Below, piece by piece: positions 1-8,455 of a DNA stretch of 64,000 nt. The notes beneath the pieces were generated by a model. The model saw only the letters and a program-made list of their open reading frames with translations, ran no database searches and had not been told where the DNA came from. The first letter of the stretch is position 1; the number at the start of each line of letters is the position of its first letter. Origin of the DNA: Brachybacterium massiliense (lineage in GTDB: Bacteria > Actinomycetota > Actinomycetes > Actinomycetales > Dermabacteraceae); NCBI RefSeq assembly GCF_900184245.1, contig NZ_FXXB01000008.1:1588146-1652145 (forward strand). The letters are read 5' to 3'. Position numbers and translations under genes: made by a program.

Positions 1-470
1 GCGAGATGCTCGAGGTCGCGATCGCCCCGCGCATCGTCGACCGGGTCACCGACCAGCAGATCCACCACCTCGAGGACCTCGTCTACGCGATGGTCGATGC
101 CTCCGCCAACCGCGACTTCGTGGGCGGCCTCCAGGCCGATCACGCCTTCCACATCGCCCTGTTCGAGATCCTCGGCAACCCGATCATGAGCTACGTCGCC
201 GGCGGCATGAACCACGCCCTCCACGACCTTCTGCTCGAGCGCCGCAGGGTCGTGATCAGCAAGGAGATCGCCGCCAACGGCGGCGAGGTCCCCGAGATGT
301 TCGCGAGCGACTCGGTGCACTTCGAGATCACGCGCGCCCTGCGTTCCCGGCGCCGGGACGCGATGGCCTCCGCGATGGCCGAGCACTTCGACCGCTGGCG
401 CCGCATCTCCCGCACACCCCGGCCTGCCTCGCAGGCCGCAGCAACCACCCCGATCCAAGGAGAAGAATGA
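1..470 (+). CDS. GntR-family regulator, FCD ligand-binding domain (5' end missing)
   Basis: Only the C-terminal part of this gene is in the window; the reading frame is open from the first bases. The visible 155 or so residues match the all-helical FCD effector domain of FadR-type GntR repressors, including a stretch DHAFHIALFEILGNP and a following helix with His/Asp residues that usually bind a metal and a carboxylate or sugar effector. The DNA-binding winged helix would lie upstream of the window. The stop codon overlaps the ATG of the transketolase gene (ATGA, 467-470), so the regulator is co-transcribed with the transketolase pair and probably controls it. The effector cannot be told from the sequence. 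Confidence 0.85.
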   Translation, partial: EMLEVAIAPRIVDRVTDQQIHHLEDLVYAMVDASANRDFVGGLQADHAFHIALFEILGNPIMSYVAGGMNHALHDLLLERRRVVISKEIAANGGEVPEMFASDSVHFEITRALRSRRRDAMASAMAEHFDRWRRISRTPRPASQAAATTPIQGEE

Positions 471-1351
471 CCGAGACGTCCGCACCGACCGCACTGGATC
501 CGGAGCGGATCCAGCGCATCCGGGAAGCCGCCTATCGCATCCGCCAGTACTCCCTGATCCAGGCCGAGGTGCAGGGTCAGGGCTACATCGGCCAGGCCCT
601 CGACATCGCCGACGTGCTGGCCGTGCTCTACGCCGACCAGCTGCACCTGGACCCGCTGGACCCCGAGAGCGAGGACCGCGACCGCTTCCAGCTCTCCATC
701 GGCCACTACGCCCTCGCGCTCTACGCGGCGCTGACTGAGGCGAAGTTCTTCCCCGAGGAGGAGCTGCAGACCTACGCCGGCGACGACTCCCGCTTCCCGA
801 TGTCCGCGATGCGCACCTACACGCCCGGCGTCGAGATCTCCGGCGGCTCCCTCGGCCACGGCCTCGGGATCGCGAACGGCGTGGCGATGGGCCTGAAGCG
901 CAAGGGGTCCGACCGCTTCGTCTACAACCTGCTCTCCGACGGCGAGCTCGGCGAAGGGTCGACCTGGGAGGCAGCGGCCGTCGCCGCCCACCACCAGCTC
1001 GACAACCTCATCGCGATCGTCGACTTCAACGACCAGCAGGCGGACGGGAAGTCCACCCAGATGCTGTCGATGGAGCCGGTCACCGACAAGTTCGAGGCCT
1101 TCGGCTGGATGGCCCGGCGCTGCGACGGCCACGACGTCGAGGCGCTGCTGACGAACCTCATCGAGCTGCGCGAGAGCGAGGACCCCCGGCCCCGCGTGCT
1201 CATCGTCGACACCACCCTCGGCAAGGGCGTCGACTTCCTCGAGGCCCGCGAGAAGCTCCACTTCATGAAGGTCACCGAGGAGGAGTGGGCACTGGCCCAC
1301 GAGAAGCTGACGGAGAGCCACCAGGCTCTGAGCGAGGAGAGCGGACGATGA
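467..1351 (+). CDS. Transketolase, N-terminal (TPP-binding) subunit
   Basis: A 294-residue protein equivalent to the N-terminal half of transketolase, which transfers two-carbon ketol units with thiamine diphosphate and Mg2+. Visible motifs are SGGSLGHGLGIANG (about residues 125-138), and the TPP/Mg site SDGELGEG (157-164) followed by DFND (186-189). Usual transketolases are about 620-700 aa in one chain; here, as in many sugar operons of Actinomycetota and Firmicutes, the enzyme is split into two genes. A strong ribosome site (AAGGAG, ending about 6 nt before the ATG) supports the start. The next gene, the C-terminal subunit, overlaps by 4 bp. Substrate preference is unknown; D-erythrose 4-phosphate from the nearby tetritol locus would be one candidate acceptor, but that is inference. 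Confidence 0.93.
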   Translation: MTETSAPTALDPERIQRIREAAYRIRQYSLIQAEVQGQGYIGQALDIADVLAVLYADQLHLDPLDPESEDRDRFQLSIGHYALALYAALTEAKFFPEEELQTYAGDDSRFPMSAMRTYTPGVEISGGSLGHGLGIANGVAMGLKRKGSDRFVYNLLSDGELGEGSTWEAAAVAAHHQLDNLIAIVDFNDQQADGKSTQMLSMEPVTDKFEAFGWMARRCDGHDVEALLTNLIELRESEDPRPRVLIVDTTLGKGVDFLEAREKLHFMKVTEEEWALAHEKLTESHQALSEESGR

Positions 1352-2340
1352 ACCAGAGCACCAGCATCCAGAACCTCCGCTCGGGCGCGATGAGCGCCGA
1401 CCTCGCGAAGGCCGGCCAGCGCGCCGTCTCCGCCCCCCTCGGCCACGCCCTGGTCGAGGCCGCGCAGCAGGACGAGCGGGTCGTCGGCCTCTCTGCGGAC
1501 CTCGCCAAGTACACCGACCTGCACATCTTCCGCGACGCTATGCCCGAGCGGTTCTACCAGGTGGGCATGGCCGAGCAGGCGCTGCTGGGCGCGGCCACGG
1601 GCCTCGCGATGGAGGGGTACGTCCCCTTCGCCTCGACCTACTCGGTGTTCGCGACCCGCCGCGCCTACGACTTCCTGCTGCTGGACATCGCCGAGGCGAA
1701 CCTCAACGTGAACCTGGTGTGCGCGCTGCCCGGCCTGACCACCGGCTACGGGCCCTCGCACGCCGCGACCGACGACGTCGCCATCCTGCGCGCCGCCCCG
1801 AACCTCACCATCGTCGACCCCGCCGATGCGATCGACATCCAGCAGGCCGTCCCGCAGCTCGCGGCGTCCGACGGACCCACCTATATGCGCCTGCTGCGCG
1901 GCAAGGTGCCCGCGGTGCTCGACGAGTACGACTACACCTTCGAGCTCGGCAAGGCGAAGCTGCTGCGCGACGGCGCCGACGTCCTGTTCATCTCCTCCGG
2001 CCTGATGACCGAGCGAGTGCTCGAGGCCGCGAAGGAGCTCGAGAAGGACGGCTTCGGCGTGGCGGTGCTGCACACCCCCACCCTCAAGCCCTTCGACGAG
2101 GAGGCTGTGCTCGCCCAGCTCGGCAAGGGCCGCCTCGTGCTCACCGCGGAGAACCACTCGATCGTGGGCGGGCTGTTCGACATCGTCTCGCGCACCGTGG
2201 CCGGCCACGGCGTGGGCGAGAGGATCACTCCGATCGGCCTGCCCGACACGTTCCTCGACGCGGGGGCGCTGCCCACGCTGAACGACCGCTACGGCGTGAG
2301 CGTCGAGGCGATCGTGGAGCGGGTGCGTCAGTCGCTGTGA
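1348..2340 (+). CDS. Transketolase, C-terminal subunit
   Basis: A 330-residue protein matching the pyrimidine-binding and C-terminal domains of transketolase. It contains the conserved GMAEQ (Glu76, which activates the thiamine ring in the family) and GPSHAATDD with His138, then a C-terminal Rossmann-like domain from about residue 205. I chose ATG 1348 because it overlaps the stop of the N-terminal subunit (ATGA), indicating translational coupling and a 1:1 complex; an upstream in-frame start at 1285 would overlap the partner by 67 bp. Similarity to 1-deoxyxylulose-5-phosphate synthase C-termini is expected for the fold, but the split architecture fits transketolase. It converges with the next gene, overlapping its 3' end by 13 bp. 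Confidence 0.92.
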   Translation: MNQSTSIQNLRSGAMSADLAKAGQRAVSAPLGHALVEAAQQDERVVGLSADLAKYTDLHIFRDAMPERFYQVGMAEQALLGAATGLAMEGYVPFASTYSVFATRRAYDFLLLDIAEANLNVNLVCALPGLTTGYGPSHAATDDVAILRAAPNLTIVDPADAIDIQQAVPQLAASDGPTYMRLLRGKVPAVLDEYDYTFELGKAKLLRDGADVLFISSGLMTERVLEAAKELEKDGFGVAVLHTPTLKPFDEEAVLAQLGKGRLVLTAENHSIVGGLFDIVSRTVAGHGVGERITPIGLPDTFLDAGALPTLNDRYGVSVEAIVERVRQSL

Positions 2341-3479
2341 GCCCGGCCGGCGTCGCTCCCGAGCGAGCCGTACCAGGGGCGGCACGCGCCCTCGTCCGTG
2401 GGTGCCGAGGTGATCTCGAGCAGGTACCCGGTGTGCGTGCGGGTGAAGGTCGGTGAGTAGTTGGGGCAGTAGTGGTCCCAGGGATCCTCGACGGGCACCG
2501 GCACGGGCTCGGTGACCCAGCGAATGTCTCCTTCCAGCGAGGAGTCGTGCGCCCTCAGCGCCACCTGACCGTTGCCGGCGGAGAGCTCCCCCTGCGCGGT
2601 GTAGTGCATCTGCGCACCGAGCAGCACCGAGCCGTCGGCATCGACCAGGAGGGTCGGCGTGTGGCGCGGCTCGGTGCCGTCGGCCGCACGGATCACCGGA
2701 TCGCGGGATGTCGGCGACCCCCAGCTGCGGGGATCGTCGCTGGTGCGCATATGGATGCGGCAGAGGTCGTGCGGACCGCAGATCTCGTAGCTCATCGCCC
2801 ACCGGCCGGTGGGCAGGCGTCTCACGTTCGGCATGCCGGGGCGGGCCGAGGGGTCCTCGAGCTCGATGACGGGCTCCGGGGCGGTCCAGGTGATCCCGTC
2901 CCGTGAGGTCTGCTGCACGATCTTCTGCGAGTGGCGCTCGCCGTCGGTCTCATCGCAGAACCAGAGCACCAGGGTGCCGTCATCGGTCACCGCGAACTCG
3001 GGTTCCCACAGCCCGCCCTCGTTCTCGGCGACGGCGGGGATCGAGAGCCGCTGCCAGCTGCGGCCGAGGTCCGTGCTCGCCCAGATCCTGGTGGACATGC
3101 GTCGCTGCGGTGCGTCCGCTCCGACGGAGGCGCTCCAGAGCAGGGTGCCTGCCGTCAGCTCGCCCACGTCCCGCGGCAGCTCGAAGAGGGTGGCGCAGCA
3201 GATGCCCTCGCCGCCCGCGGTCGCCTCGTCCGAGACGGTCCCCACCCGGGAGAAGGTCTCACCGCCATCGGTCGATTCCCAGATCGCTCCGAATCCCGAA
3301 GGGCCGTCGAAGGAGACCACCGAGGCCAGCAGGCGATCATCGGCCTGTCCCTGATGGGCGAGGCGGATCACGCGCGGATAGATTCCCGTGCTCTCCATCA
3401 GCAGCTGGGGAGACCGATCCTCCGCCTCGGACGGGGTCAGAGCCGTGGTGAGGGCGGTGGAGAGAGTGCGACGACGCAT
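2328..3479 (-). CDS. Sialidase-fold glycoside hydrolase, probably GH93 exo-arabinanase-like
   Basis: A 383-residue predicted six-bladed propeller protein. Asp-box-like repeats are visible at residues 69-76 (STDGGETF), 135-142 (STDLGRSW) and 191-198 (TSRDGITW). Blocks GGLWEPEF (155-162) and RPGMPNV...YE (213-232) resemble, from memory, exo-alpha-L-1,5-arabinanases of family GH93; the spacing between Glu159/161 and Glu232 is close to that of the GH93 catalytic pair. True sialidase activity is less likely because the arginine-triad/FRIP pattern is not evident and the neighbour is an arabinofuranosidase. The start is placed at 3479, where AAGGAGGAG lies just upstream; a longer frame exists but runs into the preceding gene. 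No clear secretion signal is seen. Downstream of GH51 in the same operon (16-bp gap). Confidence 0.7.
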   Translation of the reverse strand: MRRRTLSTALTTALTPSEAEDRSPQLLMESTGIYPRVIRLAHQGQADDRLLASVVSFDGPSGFGAIWESTDGGETFSRVGTVSDEATAGGEGICCATLFELPRDVGELTAGTLLWSASVGADAPQRRMSTRIWASTDLGRSWQRLSIPAVAENEGGLWEPEFAVTDDGTLVLWFCDETDGERHSQKIVQQTSRDGITWTAPEPVIELEDPSARPGMPNVRRLPTGRWAMSYEICGPHDLCRIHMRTSDDPRSWGSPTSRDPVIRAADGTEPRHTPTLLVDADGSVLLGAQMHYTAQGELSAGNGQVALRAHDSSLEGDIRWVTEPVPVPVEDPWDHYCPNYSPTFTRTHTGYLLEITSAPTDEGACRPWYGSLGSDAGRAHSD

Positions 3480-3495
3480 GATCCCTGCTCCTCCT

Positions 3496-5016
3496 TCAGA
3501 GGGCGGTCGCCTGCAGCCGGAGCATCGTCCAGCTGACCGGCGGCAGGGTCGCCGTGACAGAGGAGTCGTCGAGGCGTGCGTCGGGAAGCGGGCGGGGCAC
3601 GACTGCGTCCGGGGCCTCGGCGGTGTTCCTGGCATGGCGATCGCTCTCGTGCAGCATCGTCCCCTCGACCAGGGTGAGATCGCCGAAGCCCTCGAGCGGG
3701 ACCTCGAGGGCGAGCGGTTCCTCGAGCGAACGGTTTACGGCGAAGACGGTCAGCTCGCCCGCCTCCTCGTCCCAGGTGCAGGCGGCGTCGAGCACAGCGC
3801 TGGTCCCGAAGCGGCGGTTCTCGAAGGTGGGGGAGTCGATCTGGGGACGCAGCACGTCGCCGGAGGCGTGCTTCGAGGTCAGGGCGAAGGGGTGGAAGAT
3901 CGTCTGTCTCCAGGCGCTGCCGCCGGGCTCGGTGCGGATCGGTGCGAGCACGTTCACCAGCTGGGCGAGGGACGCTGAGGCGACGCGGTCGCTGTGGCGC
4001 AGCAGCGAGATCAGCAGACTCCCCAGCACCACCGCGTCCTGCGCGGTGTAGGTCGACTCGGCGAAGCGCGGTGCGACCGGCCAGTCCTTCCCGGAGGGCT
4101 CCTCCCCGGTATCGCCCTCGGTGTTGATCACGTTCCACTCGTCGAAGCTGATCATGATGCGCTTGTCCCGCTTGAGGGAGCCGCGCACGTGGTCGCAGGT
4201 GGCGACCACGGCGTCGATGTATCCGTCCATGTCGTCGGCCACGGCGAGGTAGGAGGCGGAGTCGCCGTCCCGCTCCTGGTGGTACACGTGAGCGGAGATC
4301 ATGTCGATCTCGTCGTAGCTCGCCTCGAGGACTGCCCGCTCCCAGTCGCCGAAGGTGTCCATCGCCCAGTGCGAGGAGCCGCAGCCGATCAGCTCGAGGT
4401 CCTCCTCGGCGCGCCGCATCGCGCGGGCGGTGCCGGCGGCGAGCCGCGCGTAGTCTTCCGCGGGGACGTGGCCGAGCTGCCAGGGGCCGTCCATCTCGTT
4501 GCCCAGGCACCACATGCGGATCCCGTAGGGCTCGGTGCGACCGTTGCGGACCCGCTGATCGGCCAGGGCGGTTCCGGCCTCGCCGTTGCAGTATTCGAGC
4601 AGGTCCACGGCCTCCTCGATGCCCCGGGTGCCGAGGTTGACGGCCATCATCGGCTCGACGTCGGCCCCCTCCGTCCAGGACATGAACTCATCGACCCCGA
4701 AGGTGTTGGGCTCGGTGGAGTGCCAGGCGAGATCGCGGCGTGCGGGACGCTCCTCGACGGGGCCGACGCCGTCCTCCCAGCGATAGCCGGAGACGAAGTT
4801 CCCTCCGGGGTAGCGCACCGCGCTCACGCCGAGTTCGCGGGTGAGCTCGAGGACGTCGGTGCGCAGCCCGTCGGAGTCGGCCCGGGGGTGGCCGGGCTCG
4901 AAGATCCCGGTGTACACGCAGCGGCCCATGTGCTCGACGAAGGCGCCGAAGGTGCGGGGCCTGACGGGGGCGATGCGGAAGGCGGGGTGGAGGGTGAGGC
5001 GTCCGTGCAGTGACAT
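3496..5016 (-). CDS. abfA: Alpha-L-arabinofuranosidase, family GH51
   Basis: A 506-residue retaining glycosidase that removes terminal alpha-L-arabinofuranosyl groups from arabinan or arabinoxylan oligosaccharides. The GH51 signature is clear: VRYPGGNFVSGY (67-78), acid/base Glu174 in LGNEMDGPWQ and nucleophile Glu293 in SFDEWN, followed by the C-terminal beta-sandwich. Length matches the family (about 500 aa). No signal peptide, so it acts in the cytosol on imported oligosaccharides. ATG 5016 is preferred over an upstream in-frame start because CCAGGAG precedes it and the protein then starts with family-typical residues. It diverges from the ABC importer operon, sharing a control region with likely LacI-type sites. 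Confidence 0.93.
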   Translation of the reverse strand: MSLHGRLTLHPAFRIAPVRPRTFGAFVEHMGRCVYTGIFEPGHPRADSDGLRTDVLELTRELGVSAVRYPGGNFVSGYRWEDGVGPVEERPARRDLAWHSTEPNTFGVDEFMSWTEGADVEPMMAVNLGTRGIEEAVDLLEYCNGEAGTALADQRVRNGRTEPYGIRMWCLGNEMDGPWQLGHVPAEDYARLAAGTARAMRRAEEDLELIGCGSSHWAMDTFGDWERAVLEASYDEIDMISAHVYHQERDGDSASYLAVADDMDGYIDAVVATCDHVRGSLKRDKRIMISFDEWNVINTEGDTGEEPSGKDWPVAPRFAESTYTAQDAVVLGSLLISLLRHSDRVASASLAQLVNVLAPIRTEPGGSAWRQTIFHPFALTSKHASGDVLRPQIDSPTFENRRFGTSAVLDAACTWDEEAGELTVFAVNRSLEEPLALEVPLEGFGDLTLVEGTMLHESDRHARNTAEAPDAVVPRPLPDARLDDSSVTATLPPVSWTMLRLQATAL

Positions 5017-5072
5017 CGAGGGCTCCTGGGGCCGAGGGGAGGGTGAAGCGCTGCGGATGCTTGCCGACCCTA

Positions 5073-5086
5073 GTTCAACGATGTAC
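5073..5086. promoter_or_regulatory. Possible LacI-family operator in the abfA/ABC divergent region
   Basis: The 14-bp pseudo-palindrome GTTCAACGATGTAC (10 of 14 positions symmetric) has the central CG typical of LacI-family operators. It lies between the divergent GH51 and solute-binding protein genes, and a LacI-family gene ends this locus. Assignment is inference. Confidence 0.4.
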
Positions 5087-5107
5087 CTTGTGTCACGCCT
5101 CACAAGG
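5086..5107. promoter_or_regulatory. Perfect 7-bp inverted repeat in the divergent promoter region
   Basis: CCTTGTG at 5086-5092 and CACAAGG at 5101-5107 form a perfect dyad with an 8-bp spacer, located 97 bp before the ATG of the solute-binding protein and about 70 bp before abfA. It may be a second regulator site or part of the promoter; nothing else in this 188-bp gap is recognisable. Confidence 0.4.
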
Positions 5108-5204
5108 AATTCGAGGCTCCGGTCCCCGACGGCGGGGGCGGGACGGTGCGGAGAAGCCTCTTCGCACCGCGGCAGTTCTCGACGACGAGACAGATCGGAC
5201 CACG

Positions 5205-6542
5205 ATGAGACGACGACGATTCATCGCCGGTGCAGCGGCGGCGGCCGCCGCGACCGCCGGCGCCGCAGGATGCGGCAACATGCAGTCCGCCGACCCCAAC
5301 GTCCTGACCTTCATGTTCCGCGGCTCCACCGAGGAGCGCGACGTGTTCTCACGCGCCGTGGACCTGTTCCAGGAGCGTGAGGGGATCCAGGTCAACATCA
5401 TCTCCACCTCGGCCGACCAGTACGCGACCAAGCTCCAGACCGCGATCCTCGGCAATCGCGCCCCCGACGTGTTCTACTTCGATGCCGCGCGGGCCACGGC
5501 CTATATGACCAACGGCGTCCTAGCGGACATCAGCCCCTACGTCGAGTCGACCTCGCTCCCGGTCGACGACATCTGGCCGGACGGGCTCGACCTGTACCGC
5601 TTCGACGGCGACAGGCGAGGCCAGGGACCGATCTACGGGATGCCCAAGGATCTGGGACCCTTCTCCTTCGGGTACAACAAGACCCTCTTCGAGGAGATGG
5701 GGGTCGAACCTCCCGATCCCGATGTCCCCCTGGACTGGGACCAGTTCCTCGAGCGCTGCGCCCAGCTCACCGGCGACCGTGCCGGCAGCGGGCAGACGGA
5801 CACCTGGGGCACCTCCGTCAACGTCGGCGCTGAGATCCACGCCTACATGTGGTCCAACGGGGCCGACTGGCTCGACGAGGAGCTGCGCACCGTCACCGTC
5901 GACACCCCCGAGTTCGCCGAGGCGCTGCAGTACATCGTCGACCTGCGCGAGGTGCACGGCGTCACGCCCAGCATCAACGACACCGAGGGGCTGGACGGCT
6001 ATCAGCGCTGGCTGCGAGGGCAGATCGGATTCTTCCCGGTCGCGCCCTGGGACCTGACGCTGTATCGCACTCTCGACTTCGAGTTCGATCTGTGCCCCTA
6101 TCCGGTGGGGGCGACGGGGAAGCCCGCCACCACCATCGGATCCCTCGGGATCGGGGTCTCGGCGAACAGCTCCAAGCCCGATCTCGCCGCCGAGCTGGCG
6201 ATGTTCCTGGCCTGCGACCCGGAGGCGCAGGCGATCATCGTCGGCGAGGGGCAGACCATCCCCAACACCCGCAGCCACGCCGCCGAATGGGTGAAGGACA
6301 CCTCGGTCGAGCCGCAGAACAAGCAGGAATACATCGACATCGTCGAGGACTACGGGCGGTTCGTGCCGGACATGCTCACGTACACCCCGGAGTGGATCCA
6401 CGCCTTCCACACCAACCTCCAGCCCGTTCTCGAGGGCAGGCGCGACGTGGTGGAGTACCTCGGCGAGACGCAGCGGACGATGCAGGGATTCCTCGACGGC
6501 GGGCACGAGCAGTTCCGCATCGACCAGGAGGCGAACTCGTGA
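5205..6542 (+). CDS. Sugar ABC transporter, extracellular solute-binding lipoprotein
   Basis: A 445-residue family-1 (MalE/UgpB-like) sugar-binding protein. The N-terminus RRRRFIAG followed by an Ala-rich core and AAGC is a twin-arginine-like lipoprotein signal; Cys23 or so would be lipidated and anchor the protein outside the membrane. The mature part has family-typical features: VNIISTSADQYATKLQTAILGNRAPDVFY region and a C-terminal tail of lobe-crossing helices. The start at 5205 gives the signal peptide directly; an upstream in-frame start would place about 65 odd residues before it. TGA overlaps the ATG of the first permease by one base. With the GH51 and GH93-like genes, the ligand is probably an arabino-oligosaccharide (inference). 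The ATPase is not in the operon and is presumably a shared MsiK-type subunit. Confidence 0.92.
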   Translation: MRRRRFIAGAAAAAAATAGAAGCGNMQSADPNVLTFMFRGSTEERDVFSRAVDLFQEREGIQVNIISTSADQYATKLQTAILGNRAPDVFYFDAARATAYMTNGVLADISPYVESTSLPVDDIWPDGLDLYRFDGDRRGQGPIYGMPKDLGPFSFGYNKTLFEEMGVEPPDPDVPLDWDQFLERCAQLTGDRAGSGQTDTWGTSVNVGAEIHAYMWSNGADWLDEELRTVTVDTPEFAEALQYIVDLREVHGVTPSINDTEGLDGYQRWLRGQIGFFPVAPWDLTLYRTLDFEFDLCPYPVGATGKPATTIGSLGIGVSANSSKPDLAAELAMFLACDPEAQAIIVGEGQTIPNTRSHAAEWVKDTSVEPQNKQEYIDIVEDYGRFVPDMLTYTPEWIHAFHTNLQPVLEGRRDVVEYLGETQRTMQGFLDGGHEQFRIDQEANS

Positions 6543-7510
6543 TGAGCACCAGCACCATGACCGCAGAGGGTGCAGCCACCGCGACCACGGCTCCCGTCGG
6601 AGCCAAGAGGGGCGGAGCGCAGGGACGGCGAGGGAACATCCATCGGCCGGAGCGGATCTGGGGGCGGATCTTCATCACCCCGCCCGTAGTGGGCTTCGCC
6701 CTGTTCGCCCTCGCCCCGCTGCTCTTCTCCTTCTACGCCTCCTTCACCCACTGGAACGGACTGTCCGCCCCGCTCTTCTCGGGGACGGACAACTTCCGCA
6801 CCATGGCGGCGGACCCTCAGTTCTGGCAGTCGCTGGGGAACACCGTGTTCCTCATGTTGGGGATCCCCATCGGTCTGGCGATCTCCCTGGCCCTTGCCCT
6901 CGCGCTGAACCGGCGCATCCCCGGGCGCGGCGCCTTCCGCGTCATCTACTACCTGCCCGGAGTCTCCTCCGTGGCCGCGATCTCGATCCTGTGGCAGTGG
7001 GCGCTCAACGGAGACTTCGGCCTGCTCAACCAGCTGCTGGGGATGGTGGGCATCGAGGGTCCGAACTGGCTCGCGGAGAAGGCGTGGGTCAAGCCCGCGC
7101 TGATCATCATGGGCGTGTGGAAGGGCATTGGGTTCTCGACCCTGCTGTACCTGGCCGCGCTGCAGTCCGTTCCGCGGAACCTGCTGGAGGCGGCGATGCT
7201 CGACGGCGCCGGCGCATGGCGCAGATTCCTCCACGTCACCGCCCCCATGCTCAGCCCCGTCACCTTCTTCCTGGTGGTCACGGGCATCATCGGCGGTGCG
7301 CAGATGTTCGCCGAGATCAACATCATGACGCCGACGGGAGGCCCCGAGTTCGGGTCCGCCACGATCGTCTGGTACATCTGGCAGCAGGGCTTCCAGAACC
7401 TGAAACTGGGGTACGCGACCGCCATGAGCCTCGTGCTGGGTCTCATGATCTTCGTGGTCACGGCCATCCAGTTCTACCTGAACTCACGCAATGTCTTCAC
7501 GGTGGAATGA
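6542..7510 (+). CDS. Sugar ABC transporter permease (MalF/UgpA type)
   Basis: A 322-residue inner-membrane protein with six predicted helices after a basic cytoplasmic N-terminus of about 40 residues. The EAA loop that contacts the ATPase is seen around LLEAAMLDGAGAWRRFLHVTAPML (about 215-240). It forms the translocation path with the downstream MalG-type permease. The ATG overlaps the stop of the binding protein; ATG 6557 is an alternative start. Confidence 0.93.
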   Translation: MSTSTMTAEGAATATTAPVGAKRGGAQGRRGNIHRPERIWGRIFITPPVVGFALFALAPLLFSFYASFTHWNGLSAPLFSGTDNFRTMAADPQFWQSLGNTVFLMLGIPIGLAISLALALALNRRIPGRGAFRVIYYLPGVSSVAAISILWQWALNGDFGLLNQLLGMVGIEGPNWLAEKAWVKPALIIMGVWKGIGFSTLLYLAALQSVPRNLLEAAMLDGAGAWRRFLHVTAPMLSPVTFFLVVTGIIGGAQMFAEINIMTPTGGPEFGSATIVWYIWQQGFQNLKLGYATAMSLVLGLMIFVVTAIQFYLNSRNVFTVE

Positions 7511-7522
7511 GGAGGCCTGACC

Positions 7523-8452
7523 ATGGCGACCACCAGTGCTGTCCCGACCACACCTCTGCAGACCTCCGGCATCGATCCGGGCACGGTTCGACGGAGCAAG
7601 CGCAAGAAGCGCAGCGAGCGCAGATTCCAGTCCAAGGCCGACGTGGCCGTGTTCGTGGCGCTGTGCCTCGGCGCGGTGACCATGCTGCTGCCTCTGGCCT
7701 GGATGCTCTCCACCTCCCTGAAGACGCAGGAGAACGTGTTTCTCCTGCCTCCCCAGTGGATCCCGGACCCGATCGAGTGGGGCAACTACCTGCGGATCTG
7801 GGAGGCCGGCCCGATCCTGACCGGCATCATCAACTCCTCGATCGTCTCGCTCAGCGTGATCACCGTGGGCACTCTGACCTCGTGCTTCGCGGCCTACGGC
7901 TTCGCGAAGATGCGCATCCCGGGCAAGAACGCCATCTTCCTGGGCCTGCTCGCGGGGATCATGATCCCGTTCCCGGCGCTGATGATCCCGACCTTCATGC
8001 TGTTCTCCCAGATCGGGTGGGTGGACACGCTGCTCCCGCTGATCGTGCCGGGTCTGTTCGGCAACCTGATGATGGTGTTCTTCCTGCGTCAGTACCTGAT
8101 GAGCATCCCGGACTCCCTGATCGAGGCGGCGGTGATCGATGGGGCGACCCATCCGCAGATCTTCGCCCGCATCGTGCTGCCGCTGATCCGTCCGGCGATC
8201 GCCGCCCAGGTGATCCTGTGGTTCATGGGCACGTGGAACGACTACCTCGGACCGATCATCTACCTCAACAGCGAGAACGTGCACACCTTGCAGCTGGTGA
8301 TCGCGAACTTCAATGCGACATATGCCGTGCAGACGGACTTCCCGCTGATCATGGCCGCATCGCTGGTCTCGCTCCTGCCGGTGCTCGCGGTGTTCATGAT
8401 CTTCCAGCGTCAGATCATCGAGTCCATCGCTCTGACCGGCAACAAGGGCTGA
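7523..8452 (+). CDS. Sugar ABC transporter permease (MalG/UgpE type)
   Basis: A 309-residue membrane protein, the second permease of the arabinoside importer. It has a Lys/Arg-rich N-terminal tail, six predicted membrane helices, and the EAA motif LIEAAVIDGATHPQIFARIVLP near residue 200. Ribosome site GAGGAGG lies just before the ATG, and the gap to the first permease is 12 bp, so the three transporter genes form one operon with the DUF624 and LacI genes that follow. Confidence 0.93.
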   Translation: MATTSAVPTTPLQTSGIDPGTVRRSKRKKRSERRFQSKADVAVFVALCLGAVTMLLPLAWMLSTSLKTQENVFLLPPQWIPDPIEWGNYLRIWEAGPILTGIINSSIVSLSVITVGTLTSCFAAYGFAKMRIPGKNAIFLGLLAGIMIPFPALMIPTFMLFSQIGWVDTLLPLIVPGLFGNLMMVFFLRQYLMSIPDSLIEAAVIDGATHPQIFARIVLPLIRPAIAAQVILWFMGTWNDYLGPIIYLNSENVHTLQLVIANFNATYAVQTDFPLIMAASLVSLLPVLAVFMIFQRQIIESIALTGNKG

Positions 8453-8455
8453 GGG

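Noticed and set aside
922-2802. Long minus-strand frame opposite the transketolase genes
   Set aside because: Compositionally biased, no ribosome site or recognised domain, and it crosses two real genes in other frames.
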